A DNA stretch of 64,000 nucleotides from Paracyclopina nana (Eukaryota > Arthropoda > Copepoda > Cyclopoida > Cyclopettidae), in assembly GCA_019096065.1 (NCBI GenBank), contig JAGUCH010000002.1, positions 9,002,501-9,066,500 of the forward strand, written 5' to 3'. Below are positions 19,501 to 31,700 of this stretch, piece by piece. The first letter of the stretch is position 1. Every line of letters starts with the position of its first letter. The notes below the pieces were generated by a model, which was not told the DNA's origin, did not search any database, and saw only the letters and a program-made list of their open reading frames with translations. Both the position numbers and the translations under genes were made by a program.

Positions 19501-22500
19501 TTAGCGAATATCATATCGTCGTGAGAACACCATCATGGAGAATCTCGTCATGTGCGTCTGAAATGCGACACTTGCTCGCACATACGGCTGTCATGTTGGA
19601 AGAACTTTTCCTTTGACATTCTATGATTTGGAGAATGGTCAGCTCGTACATGCAAGCACCTGCTTGAATGAGGTTTTTGCTTCTGCTCCCGCTTCTATTC
19701 TTGTAAAACATGGCCGCCGCCGGTTTTTAGACTACCACTGCATTCCTTTCAATCCGTTCGATTTACTGGAATCCTACTATTGGGAAACGGTCCCATCTAT
19801 TATCTTTGAATACGATTAAAACACGTGGTCCGATTTGATCAATGAGCCCTTTATGACGGCTACTACCATGACTGATGATCTATTTTAATCTATATTTTTT
19901 TCTTTTAGGGTCGGCCCTCATTTTGGGAGAACGCCCTAACTGGCAACCCTGGGTCCTCTGCCGCCCACTCGGGTAAGCAAGCCTTTTTTTTCACATGCTC
20001 ACTTAAGTTTGTCACCGGAACTTGCTAACTAGACGACTAGCTGCTTCGTGTGCCTGCACGAGGTCCATAAATACATTTCCTGGCGAGGAGATATTATGGT
20101 TATGACAGTAATTAAGACGAGCAAAGCTAGCTTACTTTTTGTGGCTTCTCATCTCGCTCTTCAGTAATAATATTGCTACTCCTTTTTTTGCTGTCGTGAA
20201 CAGTGTAAATTACTCCCGAGACTATTTGCGCACGCAACTAGTTAGCAGTAATAGGCCTATGCCGAGAACAAATGACGACAAACCGCAGAAATATAATTTC
20301 GAATGCTTGTTTTGCTTCTAGGGCTACGGACCCCACTTTATGGCTTGCCTCCGCCTCCTCCACACGGGCAATACCCTTACTCAATGCTCGGTCCCGATCA
20401 ACTAGCAGCTTGGTAATTAACAGCAGCTATATACTACTCTTAAGATTGTGGCGGCAATAAAATCTCGCTCTCTCCACAGGCATCAACAGGCGGCCGTTTA
20501 CCATCAGGCAGGATTTCGAGCAGGCTCCCCCTACAGTCTTCCAATTACCTCAGGGACCATGTCTAGGTTCTCGCCTGGCGGCCTGCTCGGCCACCCTGGT
20601 CTTTCACCGGCAGCCGCCGCTGCAGCCTCTGCTGCCAACGGAGGCCACCATCACCTACCTCAGCACCTGAAACAGGACCTTGACGGCCATCACCAGGGCC
20701 CGGGTGGTCCAGACCATGGTGGCCACGGCCACGGCCACCACCGGGTGGAGAAAGAGAGTGAGTAGAAATAGTGCAGCAAAACTTTTGTACATAATTGATG
20801 GCCGTGATTAAATAGGCAAGAAGAAGGAGAACCACATCAAGAAGCCCCTGAACGCCTTCATGCTTTACATGAAAGAGATGCGTCCCGTGGTGCAAGCCGA
20901 ATGTACGCTTAAGGAGTCTGCTGCCATCAATCAGATATTGGGTCGGAGGGTAAGTCTTGGCAATTTCTGTGTGGCTTTTCGTCCTGTTGTTCTTGTGATC
21001 GTCCCCTCGTGTGCTATAACAAGATGTTTTTCCCTATTCAGTGGCACGACCTATCTCGCGAGGAGCAGGCCAAATATTACGAAAAGGCTAGGACCGAGCG
21101 TCAGAAGCACATGGAGATGTACCCGAACTGGAACGCGCGTGACAACTATCGATTCGGGCTGAAAAAGAAGAAGCGGAAACGCGACAAGGCTGATGACCCA
21201 GGTACTAAATATTTCTCTTTGGCTTTTGCAGTGGCATGCCTTGTCCAAGGAGGAGCAGGCCAAGTACTATGAGTTGGCTAAACAGGAGCGCCAAATGCAC
21301 ATGCAATTGTATCCAGGCTGGACGGCCAGGGACAACTATGCCAAGCACAAAAAGAAACGACGAAAAAGGGACAAAGTTAGATCAGACGAAGGTAGAACGG
21401 TCTGTCTAGTCCGTCATGACCATGATTTGTTTGACTTGTCAAGTGTGTGCCTGCTGTCCACTTTTTTCCTCCCCACAACCCCCGCCCCCCTTGTGCTGTT
21501 GTTCTCCTGCTACTAGTATGTGAGTCATGTGCTTTTACGTGTGCTAGTGGGCCATGTACAACGGCAGATTTTCGCTGTCCGCACAGCATTTTTTGCAAAG
21601 CTTTTACTTTTCGGACCCCGGCATTGTTGTCCAAAACTTAGCTCCTTGTTGGACAAGACTTGAGCTGCTGCTGCTGATTTCGATTGTATTCATATTGATG
21701 CTGAATTATTATTCTCTTCGTTGCAGCGGCCAGCATGAAAAAGTGTCGTGCTCGCTACGGACTAGATCAACAGGATCTGTGGTGCAGACCTTGCAGGTAA
21801 TAACTCTTCACTCACTACACTAGTTAAAAGTAACGACGTTGCTCATATTTAAGCGAGTCGGGCTGCTAGACTTCATTCATGAAAATACTTTCGCACTCGT
21901 AGAGCATTCGTTTTCTGCGAAATTGATGATGCTCTTGTCAAAGCGATCTTGTGGCAGGGTCTAGCTAGCGCGCATGCATTCATTTGCAATGATTACTAGA
22001 CTTAGAAGTGCACCACCACTAATTTTTTGCCTTATTCTCCCCCTCCCATTTCAGACGAAAGAAGAAATGCATTCGCGTGCAGGCCTACATGGAGGGGAAG
22101 GCCGCAGCCGCAGCTGCCAACAACTCCTCGGTGGCTGTCTCGGGCCCCGGATCCGCGGGCGGCAACATCGGCCCAGGCGCCATGGGCATTTCCGAGAACG
22201 GTCACGCCCCGCACCACCATCATCACAAGCTGAAAAATGGGAACGCGAACTCCGAGGATGATGATGATGACGAGGACGACGACGAGGATCAGTCGCCGGA
22301 CTCGAGGAGCCTCGGCTCCCATTCGGAACAGAGCTTAACCTCCCCTGCTGGTTTCAGCAGTCTCAACAGCTTGGGCTCGCCAGCCTCAATAGCCTCGCCG
22401 TCTACGCCCTCGATGCAATTCGAGGCGGCGGTTAGCCAGGCTGACCTCTTCCGCCCCTCAGTATTCGGAGCCTTCAAGCCCCCGCCGCCCACCTCAATTG

Positions 22501-22754
22501 CTGCCAACCATCACCAGATGATGATGGCCCACCACCACCACCAACAACAGCAGCAGCAAATGTTTGCACACCACTTCAGGCCGCCTGTTGGGACAGACCC
22601 GAGGGACTCCAAGAATCCCCTGAGTATCTCGCAGCTGACTGGGAATTTTTGCAGCTCCGCCAGCCCCATGGGCGGTAGCCTGGCCGGACCCGTTGTCGGA
22701 GGCCCGCCTGGAGGCCCTCCGTCCGATAAACGAGCGCTGCCTTTGATGACGTGA
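16590..22754 (+). CDS. pan: TCF-1: TCF/LEF (pangolin-type) transcription factor with alternative HMG exons
   Basis: DNA-binding effector of Wnt signalling that acts in the nucleus with beta-catenin. Exons by splice sites and phase: 16590-16902, 17124-17206, 19909-19972, 20322-20412, 20480-20757, 20816-20949, then either 21042-21201 or 21232-21391, then 21727-21796 and 22055-22754; total 630 residues. Exon 1 carries the beta-catenin-binding region (SDEVKVY, then [12 protein letters not shown]). Exon 6 starts the HMG box ([16 protein letters not shown] to INQILGRR), exon 7 finishes it with a basic tail, and exons 8-9 form the C-clamp ([18 protein letters not shown]). The C-terminus holds SPAGFS, GAFKPP and [15 protein letters not shown]. 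The first in-frame ATG after an upstream stop was chosen. The family call is secure; exons 2-4 rest on splice sites and paralogue similarity. Confidence 0.92.
17207..19908 (+). other. TCF-1 intron 2 (2.7 kb)
   Basis: Flanking phases agree (phase 0 on both sides). I see no coding exon inside; an additional in-frame alternative exon cannot be excluded. Confidence 0.6.
21042..21201 (+). other. pan: TCF-1 exon 7A: A-type second half of the HMG box
   Basis: 160 nt between an attcag acceptor and a CAG|GTACTA donor, phase 0 in and phase 1 out. It encodes [16 protein letters not shown], then [19 protein letters not shown], then a KKKKRKR basic tail. It differs from TCF-2 at only about 8 of 49 positions. 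Its donor is 30 nt from the acceptor of exon 7B, too short for a normal intron. Confidence 0.9.
21232..21391 (+). other. pan: TCF-1 exon 7B: B-type second half of the HMG box
   Basis: 160 nt between a ttgcag acceptor and an AAG|GTAGAA donor, same phases as exon 7A. It encodes [18 protein letters not shown], then [20 protein letters not shown]. It resembles the usual TCF sequence ([10 protein letters not shown]) more than 7A does. Either exon joins exon 6 and exon 8 in frame. Confidence 0.9.
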
Positions 22755-25700
22755 CTCGCATCTGATCTCAAAATGTAGTGCAGTGCTTCCATTCATTCTT
22801 GTTGTTGAGTGCCAAAGACTGATAAGAATCCATTCAATGTTAGGAAGATTTTCGGCCAAGCAAGCGCAAGCCTTCACTGTGCCATTATTTTAAAACACTG
22901 TGATACAAACATATACCGTGCTTTTTCGAAGGACAGCCGCCGCACTTTAAATTTCTCTTGACCTTTTTTACATTGATCTCTGTGCTACCTTACAATTTTC
23001 GATTGTTACTGTCCGTCCTCCACCGAAGAATTTCCTATCTATTTCAACATTTAAAACTCTGCTCGCCCATGTACTTAACTTTATTGGAAATACACCGTAG
23101 CAGCAGCAGTAACAGAGTCGGTATTATCTGTGCCTCGTCCGTCCCCACGTGTCTGGAATGATCAATAACCGGGCATGCTGCTAGCCAGGCATCAGCCAGC
23201 AACCGGTCAGTCCAGTCAGTGTCCATTGTTCTAAGTGCATCATCGCATTCATAATTTTCGAGGAGCGTAATCAAATGTTCCCATGTCATGAGGCCAAACA
23301 AAGAGCTGCTAGCTAGCTGCTCTCTGGGGTTACCGAGGTCACGCCACAAACGGCAATTGCGGATTTGAAATCGGATCATGCGAGCCGGCCATCATCTCTG
23401 CTCCTCGGGCCGCCTGGGCCGAGTTGATGCGTGTTTTGCACTGCGCTCCGAACCTTCGTACAGCATACCAGCAAAATTAGCTAATAGCACTTGTCTGCTT
23501 AAGCTCAGATTATGCATCCGTCTTGGATTTCCTAAGTCCACTGGATTTGTCAGGGAGGTGGAATTTGACGTTTCATGATCCATTATTACACATAGCAGCA
23601 TATAAGAAGTCCCTCCCAAAAAGGAATAATGCCTTTCAAATTCTCTTTTCATGCTCTACAATAGTATTTTGATATCTGTCACGCGCAATTTCTTGAATAG
23701 TAGTCAAAAAGTCGTCACAATCCTCAATGGCTCCAACGAACGTTTTCTGCTGATGTCGATCAGCAGCAACTGGTGGTAGCCAGCCAACAATAATGATCAG
23801 ATTGCTCCAGTCCCACTTTTGACCATAATTTATGCAGTAATGATTCATTAATCCTTTCCGGAGCAGAACCATAAAATCCAGCGCGCTGGAGACACCCCCT
23901 GCAGGGAAATGCTCACGCATCACTTTTTCTGCTCAAAAAAGGGGGTTGCCAAGGGGGGTCCTCCACCACGACTAATGACTTATGGCCGGTGTTCACTTCA
24001 TCATCAACCTGCTTTGTCATACCCAGCGCTGCTTTTTAAACGGCCGGTTGCCACTGTCATAAATTAGACAAACAAAATGGGCGAAAATTGCAGCTCCATG
24101 TTGCGGCTACACCTCGTTTCGAGGCCCTCGGGAGATTTGTTAGTTATTACTCAAATTTGAATTTGTCCGCGAGGGCCACTCCCATCAGAAAATGAGAAAA
24201 GCTACTGGTTCTGCCCCCAGCGAGATCAGACATAATGATGAGATGATAGGATCTGTGGAAAAGAGCTTGGATTCCAATGATGATTTTTAGCGCAAAAGTC
24301 GTTTTGTCGCCCCAGGCTGCCTTCTTTCTCAACTACTACTATGCTACGGAGGAATAACAATCAAAACCTCAATCTCTTGACGAATTCGGTCCGAGTTCGT
24401 TGCAGATGATCATCCATTATACCCCCCGAAGATCCAGTTTTCTTTCGACGGCTGCTGGCTCCTCGATAATAATGAATGGGGCTCACCTAGCTAATTACTG
24501 CCAATTGCGGTGGTGGTGGTGAACTCTGGCCAAGGATTTTTGATTGGAAAAGACTTTTCTGCAAAGTCACTCTGCTGAGGTGATCGACGAAGGAGCAACA
24601 ATTGCGATTGTTGAACTGACGCGTCATTCACAATTATTGCTGTACATGGAAAGAAGAGATGGCTTTTCTTCAGCGTTTCCAACGTCTTTAATTGGATCAT
24701 GGGGAGTGCGAGTTGAATTTACGGTGACAATGTCGAGTCATAAAGTCATGACTAGTTAGGGTTAGCACCTCCTCAGGACACAATGGCTGCCTGATCATCA
24801 TCAACTTATTCCGCCTTAGGAAAACTTGGCTCAAATCCGAGGCTCCTCAGCAGCTCGAAGAATAATAGCTCAAAATACGACGCTGATGTGGCCATAAAAA
24901 GGCCAGCAGTAGCTGGGGATTAGATTGAAATCATTGAACTCATAATCCCATCAAAAGCGCACTTTCTGCCATTGATGACGAGGGTCTTGGCGTTTACGAG
25001 GTGTGTACCAGTAAACACTCTCATTTGCGCGATGATCACAAAGATGTTGTCTGAGTGCACCAGCAGCCCGCGAGGATCGAGAGGGCGGGGGTGTAGCTGT
25101 ATCTCTGAGGCGCAACCGAGAGGATAATCCTACTGTCTACATTCCTTTGTCGAGTCCTCCAAATGATGACCACAAGACTGGAATGATCGGCTTGGACAAT
25201 TCTCCAAGATGACGACATTCCTCTCACTTCTTTAGAAGACTTTTTTAGCCTCGGGGATCGGCTTGGAAACGTGACGAGGCAAAAGAAGCAGTAGCATCAG
25301 TTTTAGCCAAATTTTACCCTCCGCTCTGCCATTGCTCGTTCTCTCTCCAAGATTTTAAGGACGGATGTGGACACAACAAATAGTCTATTGAGCTGGGTGT
25401 GAAATGGTAGCCAGTTTTGCTTTGTCCACCAGCTGAATTCCCGATGTTATTGTGAGTTACGACACTTTCCCATAAATCTCATTTTAACGTGAGTTGTAAC
25501 TTTGCTGGCAATTCAGCGCAGGCGCTCAATCCAAGAAAATTGTTTCTTCAGTTTTTTCTCCCTGCATTCCTTTCGATGATAAAGCCCAATTTTATTCAAG
25601 ATTCCAACAGCTTCTCGGAGTGACTATGCATTATTATCAGATAGATGCTGCTGCTGCATATGGCTCCCGCTGCTGAAAAAGTGAACATGCATTATTCGTC

Positions 25701-28700
25701 ACGGCTTTTTAGCTGTGTACACTTTGAAAGCTGGGCATTTCACGCCCATTCCCACATAGTGATATTTATTATTATTATCATTATATTTGTATCCTCCTCC
25801 TGGTCAAACCTCAGCCACAACAACGTTGAGAACATGGTCAATCTCCTCCCGCGAGAGGTTCGTTTATTTTTAGGCAGGAGCTAGGTGCGTCAGATTGCAC
25901 TGCCAGCTAGCTTCTTACCATTATATGGGCTACTACCACGTCGTGTAATTACGTGCGAATTAATTTTTTTACGGCTCCTGCTAACTACAAATTATGGCTT
26001 CTAGCTATACATACATAAACCATTTACAACCAACCCACAATGAGAGTACGCGGCCAGAGCTGTTTACTATCCATAAGGATTTCCACGAAATTGGCGGATA
26101 AAGGGTGTTTAGCCAAAAACAGTGGATTTCACGGATGACCAGTTTTCCTCGCGCAAATAGACTATAAGGTGTTAGTGGTTTGAGAAGGAAGGATTACTGC
26201 ACGTATGGTCATCATTCATTGTTGGGTTTTTGCTATGTTACGCGCTGCAAGTGGCGGCACTTGTGATGTGACGAATCCAACCAACTATTTAAATGCAAGG
26301 CTGGCTGCAAGTTTTGATTATAATAGTGTGATTTACTACCCGGCCGGCCGGCTATTCAATAAACAAAGTATCTTATGTGACAAGTTGGAAACTCCAAGTT
26401 TTGGTAGCTTGCTCGCAGCATATTCGTTATTTGGCATCTTGGCCTCCCGCAGAGGTAAACACACTCACGGCTCTGCTGATGCCAATTCAAAGACTTAGCT
26501 CGCTTTTCTTAAAGATGAGTCTCAATGGGAACTTGAGATAACATTGCATCATATTGCAAGCCAATAACAACAACAGTTTTAACCGTCGTCAATGGCTTTT
26601 TTCTCTCGATAGTTCACCACCATGCAGCTAGTGCACACACACGTGCTCATACTATCATAACACCCAGCCCACCCCGGGAATTAGGGCCAGATTGTTGTGG
26701 AAAAATTCCAACGCAGCAAAAAATGGGAAATAGCCGTGGTGGTGGTTGTTGTTGTTGACCAGCTCAAAAATGACGATGATGATGGTCATGAAGCCCTATT
26801 TGCACCTATTCTGCCGGAGAGTAAGTGTAAAGGCTTGGGGCAAAAAGCATTTTCAATTCGGCTTGGACATAGAAGCAGCGCGGCAGTTGCACATTAAGAA
26901 TGCTAGCATGCGAAAAGAGTTGACGTCTCCACATCATACCTTGTTATCTTTTTTCCTATGCTCCTCGCTAGCATAGCAATGGACGAAATAAGCTTCAAGA
27001 GCAGTGCTAAAGTATTGCCTCAAACATGTGAGAAAAGTCTACAAGAAGTTGTAAAATGACAGTTTTCCTCGCCATCATAAACCAATAAAGTGGGCAGTAT
27101 ATAGCAAAGTAGCTCTCCATACTTTGCTGCATGTTTAACCATGTGTGCTGCAGCTAATAAGGTGCTCTTAGGGAGAAACACTATCCAGAATAGTATTGCA
27201 TTTTGGCGCCTTTTCTGAAATATGGTGGTAGCTGCCAGCATACTAGCATTCCCATTATGTGCATCATGACAGTTACATAAAAATGGCTATTTGCTATGCA
27301 GTAGTTACACAGCAGTGAATTGGACCCGTCGAGATAGAGAAGCACTGACAAAAGACCTTATACCAGAAAAGTCAACGATGCGTCCTCCTAAAAAACAGAC
27401 TAGCGATCATTGAGCAATTTAGCTCGTTCCTCCTCCCTCTGTGGAGAAAAATCTGCACTGTTCTTGGAATGAATTCTCCCGAGTCCTGTCTCTGATTAGG
27501 GCAAACACGAGAAGGAGAGGAAGAAAGATTTCTCTAAGAATGAAAATGGCCATTCCGAGTCACACATACCAATTTGGGCCGACTCGGGTGGTCTCTAACT
27601 GACCATGACTGAGGATGACTTGACCTCTATTGTAGAATATGTACACAAATGCAAGACCACGGTCAAAGCAGAACCAATCGGCATAGCTGATGCTATTTAC
27701 TGCTCTGCTCCCAATTTTACAGAATACTCTGCACTTTTGGAGCTTGCAGGTGGCCGAAAATGGAAGAAAGCTTCGCTCTGTAATTATCTGGGTCAGATTG
27801 TTGTTTGGCTTTCAAAATGGACTTTGACCTCGAACGAGAGCACACAAAAATGTCAAAGTATGTAATTGCTGCCTTTTTTTCGGCACCTTTGACCGCCGTT
27901 TTAAAGAGTTATGGACGTCTGGCAGGAATTGTTTCGAGATTGCTGCCCACCAAAAAGCTAGGGGACTCAATTAATAAATGCAATTTTCAGACTATTCTAC
28001 GAGCCATGGGCCGTAATTTGACACGATTCCCGTGCCTTTTTCTCCCTAGGCAAGAGGAATGAATGATGGTGAGAGTGCAAAAATTGAAAATAATTTTCAT
28101 GCAGTTCGTGCTAAAAGTGGGCAAAAAGTAAGAGTCCATGGAGAATTTTCTCAAGCTGTTGTCCATGATGATGGCACACAAGGTGGAAGTAACTATTACG
28201 AGATGCAAGCATTTTTTAACCTGACCCTGCTGCCAAATTGATGTGAGGCCATTTTTCTCCAGCCGAGCGAATTGCAATTGCTGGAAAATTGGCCTCAATT
28301 AAGTGCCAACATCAAAAGAAGCACTGAACGTTGGTTGGTTTTCTCAAATTGTGGAGGAGAAAATTCGTCGTCCTCGTACGGATCCAATTTGTTGGCAATC
28401 TTCAGTGAGGCATGCCAAATAAGGTTGAAATGGGAAAGCTGGAGGAGGCTACTATACAACCTGGCTCCTCGTTATCACAGTCCCTTTGAAGTCTGGATCC
28501 AGCAAATTTGCCTTTCTTCCTTCCACGCGTCCGTGTGTCTCGAAAGAGCATTTGCAATTAAGCAAGAATTGCTGTTATTTGATATGCAGGCCCCATCTCC
28601 GTCATTAAAATATCCGCCGCCTATTGCTCCCCTCTTGCTGGAAAGGCTCGTAGATTTTCTTTCTCATGCTCGCGTCTTCCATACAAATGTACATACTTGA

Positions 28701-31700
28701 CCCGCATTCAATGAGCCAGGTTTAGAAAAGGTGCAGAGTTCAACGAAATTTGCAGCAAGCCATATCCGCAGCAGGGTTTGGCGCTGGTGCAACCATCACC
28801 AAAATATGCAGGCAAGGTCCATCTTTCGCACGACCCTGTGCCCCTTTTTAGCCGCTCGCGAGGCTTGTCGGTCGCGAGTGGATTCTAAGGATTTTTGTTG
28901 TTGCTGCTTTTGCCAATTTCGTGTTTCATGCATAAAACGGCAAAAGGAGCTTGGATCAAAACGTACTGCGTTAGAAAGCTCGGATTGAGCAGACTAGTGA
29001 ATTTTTAAGAATTGAAGCGCTATATAAGTATCACTACAGTTTGCAACATAACATGATTATCTAGCAATGCTACGTTTTCTCATTGTAAATAAGTTTCACC
29101 AAATGGTTATTCCGAGGGGTTATTTCAGTCTTGTTATCTACGGGCGAACGTATAACATTAGGGCATTATGGTATAAAGTGAACGTAGCGGTGTCACATGA
29201 GGTGCGCAGAAATTAATTCCGAGCTTTTGACCTATGGGCTCTTTATGGGTGACCCAAGCCATAAAGTCTGGTGAAACTGGCTTATACTGAGGCCGCGCGA
29301 GCGCGCGCGCCATCGATGAGTGTGTGTGGCCTTTGCTCCGACTACTGAACTGATTGTATTGGCATTCGACACGCGAGATTTCCCACACAGTCTTTCTTCT
29401 CTCGTGTTTGAATTTCTTCCCGATAATTCCCCGCGTGGTATGGTGGTGCTGCTGGCAAGCTCTTCAGCCCTAATTAGTGGTGCCAGCCGAGCAATTACTT
29501 TGTCTGCAATTCAAGTTACGTATTTACCATGCAAGAGCTGCCTCAGCCACGCAACTCCGAGATATGGTGTGAAATGCGAACGGGCATGCACAATTTCCTC
29601 GGCGCATATGAAATGATGGGGTTAGACATACATGAGATTTCGCCATTTAAATCTCATCAGGATCAGTGTCAGTTCCAGGCCACACAATTTGTCGCAATTT
29701 ATATTCAGCCCGCACAATGAAAGAGATCTTTCTTGAATGCACTGCACTCCATGATGATGATCATTCTGGGCAAACAAAAGCGCCATGTGAGCTGAACACG
29801 CGAGCAAATTACTTTGACTTTTGTATCTTGGCTTGACTTACGTGTGGGGGGCTCAATTTACATCTCAGGTCTCGTCGCCGGTTGAACAATATGGTTACAG
29901 TCAGAAGTTTCAGATTTGCATATCAATGCGCGCGCCATATGATGTGTATTCTGATACCTAATGGTCCTCTTGCCACCACCCACAAAATTTTTCGAATTTC
30001 CAACTGGAATTCTTGACGAACGCAAACGTGACGTGTTGGCTTTTTTCTCCTCTCTTCTTCTCGAGCTAATCTTGCTCCTCGAGCTTGAGCATAACTTGAT
30101 CTTCAAGCCGTCAGGAATGAGAGAAGCTTCTTCTTCTTCTGCTCTCTGGTGCTGCTCTTAAAAAAACGGATACTGGTCCAATAAAAAAGTTACTTAGTGG
30201 AGCAAAAACGCCGGGGTGCTACAAGCTATCACGAATTAGTCTCCTTGAATGAATGTTGCCTCTTTTTTGCACCCAGCATGCACCATAAACTCGCACAGCA
30301 GCCATAATACCTCGGTCCATGTCTACTGGAAAATCGTACAACAAAAAGAAAGCTTGTTTGCTCTGTCAACCAAGATGTTCTTCAAACCATGGTGAAGCTG
30401 GTGAAGAAAGAAGAAGAGGGACTACGCCCCGCTCAAATCGTACCCGACATCCAGTCTGCATGCATAAAAAGGGCGATAAATTCGACCGCAAAACACACAC
30501 ACACACACAGCCATCATTCCAACGGTCTTAGCTGTAGGTGAAACAATAAAATTTTCAGACCAGGGCGATGATGCTGGTGGTGGTGCCGAAATTAGCCTTG
30601 CAAATGGCCACTATTTACGAGCCACTTATCGCGTCGTTTGTTTACATATATCCATACCCGCTAATGTTGTACCCCCTCGCAGCTCGCATTTGGAATGTGT
30701 GCTGTCTGTCCATAGTGCCACGAATTATGCTGCTGCGCTGATCTTGATTTGTGTTGTTGTAGTGCACGAATTCGTGTCGCCTGGGACCCCCGCAGAGCCC
30801 GACATATGGGGGCACGCTCACAATATCCCCCCAGTTCATCAGTTTTAGGCGAAAGAAAAAGCTGACTTATTGCCTGGCGGATCAACAGGTGCATGGGAAA
30901 CCGTAACATTTGGGGCATTCCGAACTCGGCATGGGGGAAGAAAGAAGGTAGCCATGATGGATAAAATGACCATGTCGCGAACATGATCGGCCGTGACGGA
31001 GACCAAAGCGTGGGGATCATCGATAACCATTCAGGGATAGATACTGCTTATGCCTGCGGGCCATTGCGCGGCCAATTATTCTCCCATTATTATGCGCCAG
31101 CTCGCTCGGCTGCTGCGAGGAATGGTGTGAGATAATTAATTCGTCGGGATCGATTTCTCGCGTGCGGATTCCGCCATATTAGCTACTGACGACGCAGATT
31201 TCGACTTGGAAAGTCGGGGTTCATGAAGCCACGTCTTATCTGCTGCTCAACTCGCACGGGAGATTATATGGGGGCTAAAGTAATCACCATTATCAGCAGA
31301 AGCACATGCATGAGAGTCATCTGTGCGGAGGAATGGCAAATTGTTTGTTTTGGGGCTGTCGTGAGGCTCCCGACCGCGGCAGCCCCGACGCCCATTCAAC
31401 TAGCCCAGCTCTCTCATACGTGACCAGAATGAGATCAAACACTTTCTTGTTGTCATCGTGGAACCGGTTGTTGCTTGGAATGCTAACTCCGCACCGATTC
31501 ATTTTCGGCCAAGATCGTGCTGCAGATTAAAGAAAGCTTAACCTTGGCAGACAGGAAGTCAAAAAATGGGGTCAACAGGGGCAGAGCCAACAGCGATTCA
31601 TCATGCTCAGAGCTACTTCTATTTCAGATCGTCGCTGCCACGTTTAGTACACATCCTCTCATCATCGGCGAAACAATGGCCGCAAGAAGGATCTCGAGAC

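Noticed and set aside
21202-21231. 30-nt segment between HMG exons as a true intron, or as a KYFSL-coding extension related to the YISL tails
   Set aside because: It is too short to splice, and KYFSL is not at a C-terminus and arises from reading through a donor and acceptor; treated as a chance match.
22494-22877. 127-codon minus-strand frame over the TCF-1 last exon
   Set aside because: Shadow of the His/Gln- and Gly-rich plus-strand coding exon.
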